A stretch of DNA of 64,000 bases from Ascidiaceihabitans sp034111945 (lineage in GTDB: Bacteria; Pseudomonadota; Alphaproteobacteria; Rhodobacterales; Rhodobacteraceae). The position numbers and the translations under genes were made by a program. Positions 36,731 to 46,037 of the stretch are shown one piece after another; the stretch's first letter is position 1, and each line of letters starts with the position of its first letter. The DNA lies in the NCBI GenBank assembly GCA_047626725.1, contig JBLHSG010000003.1, forward strand, positions 62,001-126,000, written 5' to 3'. Under the pieces are notes generated by a model. It saw only the letters and a list, made by a program, of their open reading frames with translations, ran no database searches and was not told where the DNA came from.

Positions 36731-36767
36731 TAGCCTAACAAAAAAGCATTATTTTTCTGGGTGGCTA
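36731..36767. promoter_or_regulatory. Candidate LysR site between divergent genes
   Basis: TAGCC (36731-36735) and GGCTA (36763-36767) form an inverted pair across an AT-rich centre in the interval between the LysR gene and the cuyA-like gene. Weak; position only. Confidence 0.3.
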
Positions 36768-36810
36768 TTGGCGAAGCTTTGGCTGGACTCAAAGTGAAGG
36801 ATTCCTTGGC

Positions 36811-37905
36811 GTGACTGCAACCGATCAAAAACCTGACCTCGAAACCGCGATTTCCCCTGAAATGACCATCAGCCTGTGCAAGGAGCTGTCCATTGCGCTG
36901 GCGAAGTTTCCAAAGGTTCGCCTAGGCCATCTGCCAACGCCATTGGAACCAATGGATCGGCTCAGCGAGATCCTTGGCGGTCCGCGTCTTTGGGTCAAAC
37001 GCGACGATTGCACGGGGTTGTCTTCGGGCGGCAACAAGACGCGAAAACTGGAATTTCTGATGGCAGATGCGCAGCAAAAAGGCGCGGACACGATCATCAC
37101 GCAAGGGGCGACGCAATCCAACCACGCGCGCCAAACGACGGCTGCAGCGGCCAAGTTGGGCATGGGCTGTCACATCTTGCTCGAGGATCGAACCGGATCG
37201 AACGACCCGAGTTACATTTTGAATGGCAACGTCTTGCTGGATCAATTGCACGGCGCATCGATTTCAAAGCGCGGCAGCGGTGCAGACATGAACGCCGAAA
37301 TGGAGATCCTTGCCAAAAAACTGACGGCTGAAGGCAAGCACCCCTACATTATTCCAGGCGGTGGTTCTAACCCGATCGGTGCCTTGGGTTACGTAAATTG
37401 CGCCCGTGAATTGGCGGAACAGGCGGCCAATACCGGTCTAAAAATCGACGCCTTGGTGCACGCAACCGGCAGCGCGGGCACACAAGCCGGGCTGGTCACT
37501 GGATTGGCTGCGATCAAAAGCGACATTCATTTGTTGGGCATCGGCGTGCGCGCCCCGCAAGAAAAACAAGAACAAATGGTTTTTGACCTCGCGACCAAGA
37601 CCGCCGCGCATCTGGACACTGGCCTGGTAATCCCGCGCGATCATGTGCGCGCGAACTGCAACTACGTCGGCGCGGGTTACGGCCTGCCAACGGATGGCAT
37701 GATCAAGGCAATCAAACTGCTGGCTCAATCCGAAGGGCTTTTGTTCGATCCCGTCTATTCGGGCAAGGGGCTGGATGGCCTGATTGATCAGGTTCGCGAC
37801 GGGTATTTCGACGGCATGGACAACGTCGTTTTTCTGCACACCGGCGGAAGTGCCGCCCTGTTTGGCTATCCCGACACCTTCGATTTGCCCGGCTACACCG
37901 ACTAA
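36811..37905 (+). CDS. cuyA: L-cysteate sulfo-lyase-like PLP enzyme (CuyA / D-cysteine desulfhydrase family)
   Basis: A 364-residue fold-type II PLP enzyme. The lysine is K76 in SGGNKTRKLEF and a phosphate-binding GATQSNHARQT follows; HATGSAGTQAG is the second PLP loop. KRDDCTGLSSGGNKTRK and the late LLFDPVYSGKGLDGL match CuyA of roseobacters, which releases sulfite, ammonia and pyruvate from L-cysteate. GTG start with GAAGGA nine bases upstream. Followed at 35 bases by a betaine-type binding protein. Desulfhydrase activity is an alternative. Confidence 0.8.
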   Translation: MTATDQKPDLETAISPEMTISLCKELSIALAKFPKVRLGHLPTPLEPMDRLSEILGGPRLWVKRDDCTGLSSGGNKTRKLEFLMADAQQKGADTIITQGATQSNHARQTTAAAAKLGMGCHILLEDRTGSNDPSYILNGNVLLDQLHGASISKRGSGADMNAEMEILAKKLTAEGKHPYIIPGGGSNPIGALGYVNCARELAEQAANTGLKIDALVHATGSAGTQAGLVTGLAAIKSDIHLLGIGVRAPQEKQEQMVFDLATKTAAHLDTGLVIPRDHVRANCNYVGAGYGLPTDGMIKAIKLLAQSEGLLFDPVYSGKGLDGLIDQVRDGYFDGMDNVVFLHTGGSAALFGYPDTFDLPGYTD

Positions 37906-37939
37906 TAAATAATAAACCACCGACAAGGAGACGAAACAA

Positions 37940-38899
37940 ATGTCATTTAGAAACAAACTACTAACAGCCACCCTGCTCACGGCCATCAGCGCACCTGCGT
38001 TTGCTGAAGATGTCAAAATCGGCGTACCAACATGGACGGGCGCGCAGGCGATTGCGAACGTTTTGGGCGCTGTGGTCGAAATGCGGATTGGCGGCACGGT
38101 CGAATTTGTGCCCGGCAACAACGCGACGATCTTTCAAGCAATGGACCAAGGCAAAGGCGATATCGACGTGCATCCCGACGTCTGGCTCCCGAACCAAGAA
38201 AGCTTTACCAAAGAATACGTAGACGGCGCGGGCACAGTCACGTTGGCCCCCAATTCCTATGCCGGTAACCAAGGGTTTTGCGTTTCCAAAGATTTTGCCG
38301 CAGCCAATGACATCACCGATATTGCCGATTTGGGTCGCCCCGATGTTGCGGCATTGATGGACAGCGACGGCAACGGCAAAGGCGAAATGTGGATTGGCGC
38401 ACCCGGTTGGGCGTCAGCAAACGTGAACGAAGTCAAAGTGCGCGACTACGGATTGCTCGACTTTATTGAACCGATCCGCGCCGAAGAAAGCGTAAAAACG
38501 GCCCGCATCAAAGATTCAATCGCGAAAGGCGAAGGCTATGCGTTTTACTGCTACGAACCGCACGCCGTTTGGTACATGTTTGACGTAACCATGTTGACTG
38601 AACCAACATTTGATCCCGCAAAATACACGATGATCCAGCCATCAGACGACGCCGATTGGTACGAAAAATCCAGCGTCTCGACCAAGGATGATTTGAAAGA
38701 AGTACAAATCGCGTGGTCCAATTCACTGGCTGATCGATCCCCTGCGATCACCGAATTCTTTGAACGCTTTTCATTGACCGCCGATGACGTCAGCAATTTT
38801 GCTTTTGAAATCAGCGGCAAAGGACGTGATCCAGCCGAAGTCGCACGCGAATGGGTTGAAGCAAATCCAGACCGCGTCGACGCATGGCTTGGCCTGTAA
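37940..38899 (+). CDS. Betaine/proline-type ABC transporter substrate-binding protein (OpuAC-like)
   Basis: A 319-residue periplasmic protein with a signal peptide cut near APAFA|ED (residue 22). IGVPTWTGAQAIANVLG and the GDIDVHPDVWLPNQ segment are typical of the ProX/OpuAC family, which binds quaternary amines. It is 35 bases behind the CuyA-like gene, so the ligand could be a sulfonate or a quaternary compound. A terminator follows before the transporter genes. Confidence 0.88.
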   Translation: MSFRNKLLTATLLTAISAPAFAEDVKIGVPTWTGAQAIANVLGAVVEMRIGGTVEFVPGNNATIFQAMDQGKGDIDVHPDVWLPNQESFTKEYVDGAGTVTLAPNSYAGNQGFCVSKDFAAANDITDIADLGRPDVAALMDSDGNGKGEMWIGAPGWASANVNEVKVRDYGLLDFIEPIRAEESVKTARIKDSIAKGEGYAFYCYEPHAVWYMFDVTMLTEPTFDPAKYTMIQPSDDADWYEKSSVSTKDDLKEVQIAWSNSLADRSPAITEFFERFSLTADDVSNFAFEISGKGRDPAEVAREWVEANPDRVDAWLGL

Positions 38900-38918
38900 A
38901 CCACTCTCTCTGAAACTT

Positions 38919-38952
38919 GCTGGCCCTGATGTGATTGGGGCCAGCCTTTTTT
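38919..38952 (+). terminator. Rho-independent terminator after the binding protein gene
   Basis: GCTGGCCC (38919-38926) and GGGCCAGC (38938-38945) form an 8-base stem with an 11-base loop, followed by CTTTTTT. It lies between the binding protein and ATPase genes, a common way to make more binding protein than transporter. Confidence 0.85.
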
Positions 38953-38995
38953 CTATCACCCGGTGACATGCCCACATCACGGAACGATATCCTTC

Positions 38996-40051
38996 ATGAG
39001 CGAAGCCCCCTTAATCGAAATTTCCAATGTCTGGAAAATCTTTGGCGCCAAGCCTGACGTTGCTTTGCGCGCCATCCGAGAAGAGGGTTTGGACAAGGCG
39101 CAAGTGCTGGCCAAACACAACGCAGTTGTCGGTGTCGCAGACGTCAGCCTGTCCGTTAATCGGGGTGAAATTTTCTGCATTATGGGCCTGTCTGGCAGCG
39201 GAAAATCAACGCTTGTGCGCCATTTTAATCGCCTGCTTGAACCAACAGATGGCAAAATTTTAGTCGAAGGCGTCGATGTGATGGGCCTTGGCACCAAGGA
39301 CTTACAGAACTTTCGCAACCGCAAGATTGGCATGGTTTTTCAGAACTTTGCCCTGATGCCGCACCGTTCCGTTTTGGACAATGTTGCGATGCCATTAGAA
39401 ATCAGACAGGTCAGCAAAAACGAACGTATGCGGCAGGCCGCCGCCATCCTTGATATTGTCGATCTGGGCGCGTGGGGTGCGAAATTTGCCCATGAACTAT
39501 CGGGCGGAATGCAGCAGCGTGTCGGCCTTGCCCGTGCCTTGGCTGCGAACCCTGATGTTTTGCTGATGGACGAACCGTTTAGCGCGCTGGATCCGTTGAT
39601 CCGGCGGCAATTGCAGGACGAATTTATTCGCCTCTCAAAGATCCTGAAAAAGACCACAGTTTTTATCACTCATGACTTGGATGAAGCCGTGCGCATCGGC
39701 GATCGTATCGCAATTATGCGTGATGGCCGGCTGGTTCAGACCGGCACCGCAGAAGAAATTGTGATGAACCCTGCTGATGATTATGTCGCTGATTTTGTTG
39801 CAGGAATTTCGCGTCTCAAGGTTGTGCATGCCCACGCGATTATGCAGCCCATCGAACCTTACGTGAAACGTACTGGCCCGCTTGGCACCGACACGCCGCG
39901 GGTGACACCTGATGAAACGCTCAGCACACTCATCAACCTCGCCATTGATCACGAGAGCGCAATTTTAGTGTCTCAAGACAATAAAGACATCGGCGTGATC
40001 ACCCGCACCGATATTCTACGCACCGTTGTTGAAGGAACAGAAATGTCATGA
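38996..40051 (+). CDS. Betaine/proline-type ABC transporter ATP-binding protein (ProV-like)
   Basis: The ATG at 38996 is chosen. The roughly 351-residue ATPase has Walker A GLSGSGKST, signature LSGGMQQR, Walker B VLLMDEPFSALD and the C-terminal CBS-like end (PDETLSTLINLAIDHES) seen in ProV. It overlaps the permease start by four bases (ATGA). Confidence 0.9.
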   Translation: MSEAPLIEISNVWKIFGAKPDVALRAIREEGLDKAQVLAKHNAVVGVADVSLSVNRGEIFCIMGLSGSGKSTLVRHFNRLLEPTDGKILVEGVDVMGLGTKDLQNFRNRKIGMVFQNFALMPHRSVLDNVAMPLEIRQVSKNERMRQAAAILDIVDLGAWGAKFAHELSGGMQQRVGLARALAANPDVLLMDEPFSALDPLIRRQLQDEFIRLSKILKKTTVFITHDLDEAVRIGDRIAIMRDGRLVQTGTAEEIVMNPADDYVADFVAGISRLKVVHAHAIMQPIEPYVKRTGPLGTDTPRVTPDETLSTLINLAIDHESAILVSQDNKDIGVITRTDILRTVVEGTEMS

Positions 40052-41589
40052 CCGAAGCAACGCAAAACCCGCTAGAAGCCACCGATACCGAAGCCGCGAT
40101 TGCCTACGCATCCGAACGCCGCGACAACATCCGCACCTTTGTGCGCACCAACCCCGACTACTACATCGCGCAGTTCGACAAGATCGGCGAAAGTTCAAAG
40201 TTCACCGCGACGTTCAACATGTTTGCGGGGTTGTTTGGGCCGGTCTGGTACGGCGCGCGCGGGTTGTGGTCGTGGGCTTTGCCGTTTTTAATTATCGAAA
40301 CTCTGGCCCTTGTCCAAATCGCGCGCGGCCTGTTTGGCGATTTGGCAGCAGACGCGTTCAAGCGGATCGCATCAATCGAAGGCACGCTTGAATTACGCCG
40401 CCAACAACTGGCAGCTGCCATCGAAAGCGGGTCAGAAAAGGTCGATGTTTACAAGCGAACCGTCGCATCCCTTGAGGCGGCAATTGGCGGTATCCGCGCA
40501 GACGCCGTGGCCCTGTCAGAACAAGGAACATGGATCGCGTTAACCGGCCTCGCCATACTGGTAGTCATCAAAGGCGTTCAGGCAACTGTCGCCAACTGGG
40601 CCCTGGAATCGCGATTTTCCGAGTGGCTGTCTGATCGTACTGTGCGGTCCGGATTGCCCATCTCACAGATCATATTCAGCACCGTTTTTATGGCTCTGAT
40701 CGCCGTCGCCGCCATGCTGCACTACAGCCTGCCCGATCATTTCAAGCTGCTAAGTCAATTTCCAACAAACCCTGAATACCGCTTGGATAGCATCGCCAAA
40801 GTCGAGACATTCTTTGCCTTTGCCGTGTCCAATGGCGAGGTGCTGTTCGACTTTATCACCTACGGCATCCGCCTGATCCTTGACGCGCTGGAACTGATAT
40901 TTGTCAGCACACCTTGGATTGTTGTTGCCAGCCTGATCGTGTTGCTGACGTGGTTGACCGCAGGCGTGCGCACCGCGGTTTGGTCGGGGGCATTCTTGGC
41001 CTACATCGGCCTATTGGGGTTCTGGGAAAAGGCGATGACGACCTTGGCTTTGCTTGGCACTGCTGCGTGTTTATCAATCCTGATCGGCATTCCTTTGGGC
41101 ATGTTTTGTGCGCGCCGCCACCGGTTTTACGCGATCATCCAACCGATTATGGATTTCATGCAAACGATGCCTGCTTTTGTCTTTATGATTCCGGTGATTG
41201 CATTTTTTGGCACGGGCAAACCGGCGGCGGTTGTCACAACGATGATCTTTGGCGGCACGCCTGTTGTCAGGCTGACTGTTTTGGGGTTGCGCGGTGTGCC
41301 CGATAGCGTTCGTGAGGCCGCGATTTCGTTCGGCGCAAACAAGTGGTATTTACTGACCCGCGTCGATCTCCCCCTTGCCAGCCCATCGATCCGCGCGGGC
41401 ATCAATCAGACGATCATGCTGTCGCTGGCCATGGTGGTTGTCGCGTCGTTGATCGGGGCAAAGGGTTTGGGCGAAGACGTTCTAGAAGCCCTGCAATACG
41501 CCAACGTCGGCCAGGGAATTCTTGCCGGATTTGCCATTCTATTCTGCGCCATGATCCTTGATCGCATTGTCCAAGGGAAACGCAAATAA
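40048..41589 (+). CDS. Betaine/proline-type ABC transporter permease (ProW-like) with an N-terminal extension
   Basis: A 513-residue permease, longer than usual ProW proteins. An N-terminal part has NMFAGLFGPVWYGARGLWSW, resembling the small DUF2628-type membrane domain, then a helical stretch (about residues 105-160), and the C-terminal half is a typical BPD permease with EAAISFGANKWYLLTRVDLPLA, the EAA loop. It completes the importer with the preceding genes. Confidence 0.88.
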   Translation: MTEATQNPLEATDTEAAIAYASERRDNIRTFVRTNPDYYIAQFDKIGESSKFTATFNMFAGLFGPVWYGARGLWSWALPFLIIETLALVQIARGLFGDLAADAFKRIASIEGTLELRRQQLAAAIESGSEKVDVYKRTVASLEAAIGGIRADAVALSEQGTWIALTGLAILVVIKGVQATVANWALESRFSEWLSDRTVRSGLPISQIIFSTVFMALIAVAAMLHYSLPDHFKLLSQFPTNPEYRLDSIAKVETFFAFAVSNGEVLFDFITYGIRLILDALELIFVSTPWIVVASLIVLLTWLTAGVRTAVWSGAFLAYIGLLGFWEKAMTTLALLGTAACLSILIGIPLGMFCARRHRFYAIIQPIMDFMQTMPAFVFMIPVIAFFGTGKPAAVVTTMIFGGTPVVRLTVLGLRGVPDSVREAAISFGANKWYLLTRVDLPLASPSIRAGINQTIMLSLAMVVVASLIGAKGLGEDVLEALQYANVGQGILAGFAILFCAMILDRIVQGKRK

Positions 41590-41606
41590 CACCGGGGGCG
41601 TGACAG

Positions 41607-42641
41607 CTAGGTTGCGAGTTCTGGATGCAAGTAGGCTTCGGGATACGGCATCGGGTGGAACGGCCCCAATGGGACAACGTTGTTCCAAGACCGGCCAAAA
41701 TACCCTTGGCGGCAGTGAACAAGTGAATTGCTTTGCGCCATTCCAGGCAGCGCATACACGCGGCAAAGCCAACGCCACAGGTGGGGATAATCCAGAATTC
41801 TGGCCCCATTCAATTTCATGCGCACATAATAGACCGGATCATGGCGATACAACGTTGGGAAAAGACGCAAGTCAGCTTCAGTGAAATGTTCGCTTGTCAG
41901 AAAGGGGCGGTTATCCGTCGCAAGCCGTGTTTCGAGCGCACCAAGCCTGTCAAAGTATGTCGTGAACGCCGCAGCATAAATCGCCTGATCCGACGAAAAC
42001 CCGGCTTTGTACGCGCCGTTGTTTATGCCCACATAGATCTGTTCGTTCAGCGTATCTATGTCTTGGCGCAACGCGGCGTGTTCGTCCCCCAATGGGTACA
42101 AATCGGGTCGCGTTGCATCAGCCATGGCACTGCCCAGCGCGCCAGCCTGCGCGTTTAGCATTCGGATGATTTCAGCACTCTCGTTTGTCACGATCCGCTT
42201 GGTTTTTTTGTCATACAAAATCGGAACTGACGCTTCTTCAGACCCTTCGGCCCCGTAGATTTGTCTGGCCAGTCGATAGTTTTTTCCCGTCGCCGTTTCG
42301 CCTGTGCATTCGGGCAAAACCGCCCCTGTCAGCGATGCAATACGCGTCGGGTTAAATTCCCAGCGGTTCGGTTCAATCGGGTCGTCTTGATCCGTGCGAT
42401 TGGGAAATGCCACGTCCATTGTCACGCTGTCTTGCAGGCCCAAAACGTTGCGCGCGGCTGTCACGCGGTGGCACCACGGGCAATTGAACGCAACAAAAAG
42501 GTGATAGCGATGCGGTTCAGCTGGGAAATCAGGATCTTCGCCCAACACAGAACGAAACCCGCTGACACCGCGCACGAATTCCCCTTTGGCGCGCCGTGCT
42601 GCAATGTCTGTTTGCGCCTCTTCTACCGAAGTTTTCTTCAC
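41607..42641 (-). CDS. Glutathionyl-hydroquinone reductase-like glutathione S-transferase (YqjG family)
   Basis: A 344-residue enlarged GST. The catalytic cysteine motif FNCPWCHRV is near residues 53-61 and the C-terminal helical domain (EHFTEADLRLFPTLYRHDPVYYVRMK) is typical. These enzymes remove glutathione from S-glutathionyl hydroquinones. It sits convergently with the ABC permease. Confidence 0.85.
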   Translation of the reverse strand: MKKTSVEEAQTDIAARRAKGEFVRGVSGFRSVLGEDPDFPAEPHRYHLFVAFNCPWCHRVTAARNVLGLQDSVTMDVAFPNRTDQDDPIEPNRWEFNPTRIASLTGAVLPECTGETATGKNYRLARQIYGAEGSEEASVPILYDKKTKRIVTNESAEIIRMLNAQAGALGSAMADATRPDLYPLGDEHAALRQDIDTLNEQIYVGINNGAYKAGFSSDQAIYAAAFTTYFDRLGALETRLATDNRPFLTSEHFTEADLRLFPTLYRHDPVYYVRMKLNGARILDYPHLWRWLCRVYALPGMAQSNSLVHCRQGYFGRSWNNVVPLGPFHPMPYPEAYLHPELAT

Positions 42642-42805
42642 GTCGCCCTCCTACATCACAACGCAAATGATGGCGTAGAATGATCAGCACCGCCAGTTCT
42701 TCTTTGTCGCGTCGGTGTCGAACCAAAAACGCACATAACGGCTGAGTATGCGAGAACCCGAAACGGCCTGTCAGGTTCCCGCAATCACTCATTTTCAGTC
42801 GCCGT

Positions 42806-43447
42806 TTAGTCGACGTGCGACACCATCGTATCCAGTGATTTGCGCACCTTTTTCATGGGCAACAACCAATCACCAGACGCATCGCGATACCCCAATGGCA
42901 ACAAAACAACTGACCGCAATCCGCGCGCTTTTAGGCCCAGAATTTCATCAACTTTGCTAGGATCGAAACCTTCCATCGGGGTGCAATCGACTTCTTGTTC
43001 TGCGGCTGCAACCATCGCAATGCCCAGCGCAATGTAGGCTTGGCGTGCAGCATGTGCATAATTAACCTGAGCATCACGCGGCACATAATTGGCTTTTAAA
43101 TTGTCGTAATACGCGTTCAACATCGGCAGATCACCGCGCTCTTGAATGTTCAATTCCGTGACCGCATCGATGCGCGCGTCAGTGTAATTGTCCCATGCGG
43201 CAAACACCAAAAGATGCGAACCATCGGTAATCTGCGCCTGATCGCTAGCAGCGGCGCGAATGTCGGTTAACTTTTCCGGATTGGTGACGACAATCAGTTC
43301 AAAAGGCTGGGTGCCGCTAGACGTTGGCGCAAGGCGGATTGCCTCGATAATGGTGTCGAGTTTGCCTTGGGGCACTGCCTTTTTCGGGTCCATTTTCTTA
43401 GTCGCGTAACGCCAGTTCAATTGCGTAATCAGGGTGCTGTCGGTCAT
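42806..43447 (-). CDS. Nitroreductase-family oxidoreductase
   Basis: A 213-residue FMN enzyme of the nitroreductase fold: RYATKKMDP near the start and IRLAPTSSGTQPFELIVV for cofactor binding, with GYRDASGDW near the end. It is divergent from the HxlR gene; such pairs often respond to quinones or electrophiles. NAD(P)H-dependent reduction of quinones or nitro compounds is likely. Confidence 0.87.
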   Translation of the reverse strand: MTDSTLITQLNWRYATKKMDPKKAVPQGKLDTIIEAIRLAPTSSGTQPFELIVVTNPEKLTDIRAAASDQAQITDGSHLLVFAAWDNYTDARIDAVTELNIQERGDLPMLNAYYDNLKANYVPRDAQVNYAHAARQAYIALGIAMVAAAEQEVDCTPMEGFDPSKVDEILGLKARGLRSVVLLPLGYRDASGDWLLPMKKVRKSLDTMVSHVD

Positions 43448-43480
43448 TGTTTGATCCTATTGTGGGCACTTCCGCAGTGC

Positions 43481-43556
43481 AGTATACTTTAGTAACCGAA
43501 TACATAAGGGGAACTGGTCATCCCAACAAGTAGGCACAAAACTGAACCTCGGTAAC
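43481..43556. promoter_or_regulatory. Divergent operator region between nitroreductase and HxlR genes
   Basis: It contains TACT-TT-AGTA (43485-43494), plus an inverted pair GTAACCGA (43492-43499) and TCGGTAAC (43549-43556). These fit sites for the adjacent HxlR protein; the matches are only by symmetry. Confidence 0.5.
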
Positions 43557-43570
43557 ACAAAGGGAACCGC

Positions 43571-43966
43571 ATGCTAGATTCCACCCAATGCCCCGATTGC
43601 AAACGTATAAACGAGGTCCTGTCGCGCGTTGGTGATCGCTGGAGCGTGCTTGTCGTGATCTCGCTCTCTCAATATGGAACGCTTCGTTTTAACGAATTAA
43701 AACGGCATTTGGGCATTTCCCAGCGCATGCTTAGCCTGACTTTGCGTGAATTGCAGCGCGACGGTCTGGTCAATCGCACCTACTATCCGACGATCCCGCC
43801 CAAGGTCGAATACACCCTGACCGAAATGGGCGAGGCGTTTCGCGAACCTGTGCGCGCATTGGGCTATTGGGCGCTTGAAAATTTGGCGAATATTGATGCC
43901 GCCCGTGATAAATTCGACGCCGCAGCCAAAGATCAAAACGCAGGGAAAACTGCAGTTCAATCCTAA
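43571..43966 (+). CDS. HxlR-family regulator with N-terminal cysteines
   Basis: A 131-residue winged-helix protein with RWSVLVVISLSQYGTLRFNELKRHL and ISQRMLSLTLRELQRDGLV, typical HxlR. Two cysteines (C7 and C10, QCPDCK) could sense oxidants or electrophiles, as in QorR and HypR. It is divergent from the nitroreductase gene. Confidence 0.88.
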   Translation: MLDSTQCPDCKRINEVLSRVGDRWSVLVVISLSQYGTLRFNELKRHLGISQRMLSLTLRELQRDGLVNRTYYPTIPPKVEYTLTEMGEAFREPVRALGYWALENLANIDAARDKFDAAAKDQNAGKTAVQS

Positions 43967-44058
43967 CAGTTTAACATTTTTTTGCACAAAACCGAACCGC
44001 ATCAACCGTACAATTTGTCCTATCGCCCAAGGCCACAAAGTCGTTTAACAGGCGTGGC

Positions 44059-44424
44059 ATGACTTTGGTGCCATCGACATTTTTCAAACTATTGACGTCC
44101 TTCGCATTGATCGTTGCGATGGCGGCGTCCGGCTTTGCGCACACAGGATCGCGCGCGGCACTTACGCCTGAACTCATGGCCTATGTTGCGGCCGGCGGGT
44201 CCCTTGCGGACATCTGCGGTGCCCCGATTGAACAAGACGGCGCGCAGGGTCAAAAATGCGAAGCCTGCCGCCTGATGGGGGCTGCCATTTTACCGCGCAC
44301 CTGCCATGGCATCCCCGTGGTCCTGTCCGATCAAGCGCGCAAGTTCGCGTTCGTGGCCAAGCGTCTGCATCACGCGCGCCCTCTTGATCCTTCGCATCTG
44401 ACACGGGCACCGCCCCAAGCCTGA
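44059..44424 (+). CDS. Small secreted cysteine-rich protein
   Basis: A 121-residue protein with an N-terminal signal peptide (LLTSFALIVAMAASGFA) and four cysteines in the mature part (ICGAP, CEACRL, RTCHG). It resembles the DUF2946 group of small exported proteins, but that is uncertain. It is 66 bases upstream of a PepSY membrane protein, so the two may work together, possibly on metal uptake. Confidence 0.55.
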   Translation: MTLVPSTFFKLLTSFALIVAMAASGFAHTGSRAALTPELMAYVAAGGSLADICGAPIEQDGAQGQKCEACRLMGAAILPRTCHGIPVVLSDQARKFAFVAKRLHHARPLDPSHLTRAPPQA

Positions 44425-44490
44425 CCTCACGTTTCTAGAGTTCAAATTTCAGCCCGCAAACCCGTGGGCCAATAGGCTTGGAGCCAACAC

Positions 44491-45879
44491 ATGACATCGA
44501 TCAACACAACTGCGCAGCCCGAGGGCGGCGTAAACAAGTTCTATTTTGCGGCGTGGCGCTGGCATTTTTATGCCGGACTGTTCGTTATTCCATTTCTATC
44601 GATTTTGGCAATCACCGGCGCATCGATGCTGTGGATTGCATGGATTGACGGGCGCGACGGCGAACGCACTTTGGTGATCCCCCAAGAAATCGTAGCGCCT
44701 GTTTCGCAACAAGCCGCGGCGGCAATAGCAGCAATTCCCAACGGCACGCTTAAGCAATATGTGGCACCGCGTACGCATGACGTCGCCGCGCTGTTTCGTG
44801 TTGATCACGACGGCGACGCCACGATGATTGCAGTCGACCCCTACACCGCGCAGGTGGTTGAAACGTTCCCGCGGCGCAGTGGATGGTACGATTTTGTCGA
44901 CAATATCCACAGTAATTTAATGCTTGGCGTGACAGGGGATAGGCTGCTGGAAACAGCGGCGTCATTGACCTTGGTACTGATCGCGACGGGGCTGTATCTG
45001 TGGTGGCCGCGCGGTACCGGATGGCGCGGTGCGCTGGTTCCGCGATTTGGGCGCGGTCGTGCGGTGTGGAAATCATTGCACGGTGTTGTCGGCATCTGGC
45101 TGTCATTTTTTCTGGTGTTTTTCCTGGTGTCCGGTCTGGCGTGGTCCGGTGTTTGGGGTGAAAAAATGATACAAGCCTGGAACCAGTTTCCAGCTGAAAA
45201 ATGGGACAATGTGCCGTTGTCCGATGACATCCATGCCAGCATGAACCACGATCGGCGCGAAGCGCCTTGGGCGTTAGAACAAACACCGATGCCCGCCTCT
45301 GGTGGCGATACTGGAAGTGCTGGTGTCGTCGATGGTGCGGTGACACTTGATACCGTGGATACGCTTGCGCGCGAGATCGGGTTTGATGCCCGCTATCAGT
45401 TGAATGTGCCACAATCCGGGACAGGGGTTTGGACGCTCAGCCGCGATTCAATGAACACAGACAGCACCGATCCGATGTCTGATCGTACCGTTCATGTTGA
45501 TCAATTCACGGGCAAGATTTTGGCCGATGTCAGGTTTAAGGACTATTCATTGGCAGGCAAGGCAATGGCCGTCGGGATCGCGCTGCACATGGGCACCTTG
45601 GGATTCTGGAGCGTCATCGCAAATTCGATTGTCTGCCTGTCGGTGCTTTTTTTGTGCGTCAGTTCGATCGTCCTTTGGTGGAAACGTCGCCCGATAAATG
45701 CAGGTCGTTTGTCCGCGCCGCCAATGCCCAAAGAACTGCCGCTGTGGCAGGGCGCGGTGCTGGTCGGCTTGGCTGTTTCAATGGCCTTTCCGATGGCGGG
45801 TTTCGCACTTTTGTTCGTGCTCGCCATCGATGTCTTGATCCTGTCACGGTTTCCAAAACTGCGGCATAGCCTGACCTGA
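44491..45879 (+). CDS. PepSY domain membrane protein
   Basis: A 462-residue membrane protein with an N-terminal WRWHFYAGLFVIPFLSILAITGASMLW helix, a second helix pair and C-terminal helices (LWWPRGTGW, LHGVVGIWLSFFLVFFLVSGL) and periplasmic PepSY repeats (TVDTLAREIGFDARYQLN). Such proteins are linked to iron or copper handling or siderophore-bound ferric reduction. No siderophore genes are adjacent. Confidence 0.8.
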   Translation: MTSINTTAQPEGGVNKFYFAAWRWHFYAGLFVIPFLSILAITGASMLWIAWIDGRDGERTLVIPQEIVAPVSQQAAAAIAAIPNGTLKQYVAPRTHDVAALFRVDHDGDATMIAVDPYTAQVVETFPRRSGWYDFVDNIHSNLMLGVTGDRLLETAASLTLVLIATGLYLWWPRGTGWRGALVPRFGRGRAVWKSLHGVVGIWLSFFLVFFLVSGLAWSGVWGEKMIQAWNQFPAEKWDNVPLSDDIHASMNHDRREAPWALEQTPMPASGGDTGSAGVVDGAVTLDTVDTLAREIGFDARYQLNVPQSGTGVWTLSRDSMNTDSTDPMSDRTVHVDQFTGKILADVRFKDYSLAGKAMAVGIALHMGTLGFWSVIANSIVCLSVLFLCVSSIVLWWKRRPINAGRLSAPPMPKELPLWQGAVLVGLAVSMAFPMAGFALLFVLAIDVLILSRFPKLRHSLT

Positions 45880-45884
45880 AAATA

Positions 45885-45916
45885 CCCTGCACCGTTGCGC
45901 CGATAGCGGTGCAGGG
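45885..45916 (+). terminator. Hairpin terminator after the PepSY gene
   Basis: CCCTGCACC (45885-45893) and GGTGCAGGG (45908-45916) form a 9-base stem with a 14-base loop, six bases after the stop. The U run is weak. Confidence 0.6.
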
Positions 45917-46037
45917 CATCATTGATACAACCATAGATAAATCGCGTGTGGCACAGGCTGGATTTGTATATTGATAGATTATCGCCTTAGGTTAATGGCC
46001 CAAACGCAAACACTTCCTCAAAAAGCTGCCCTCGCAC

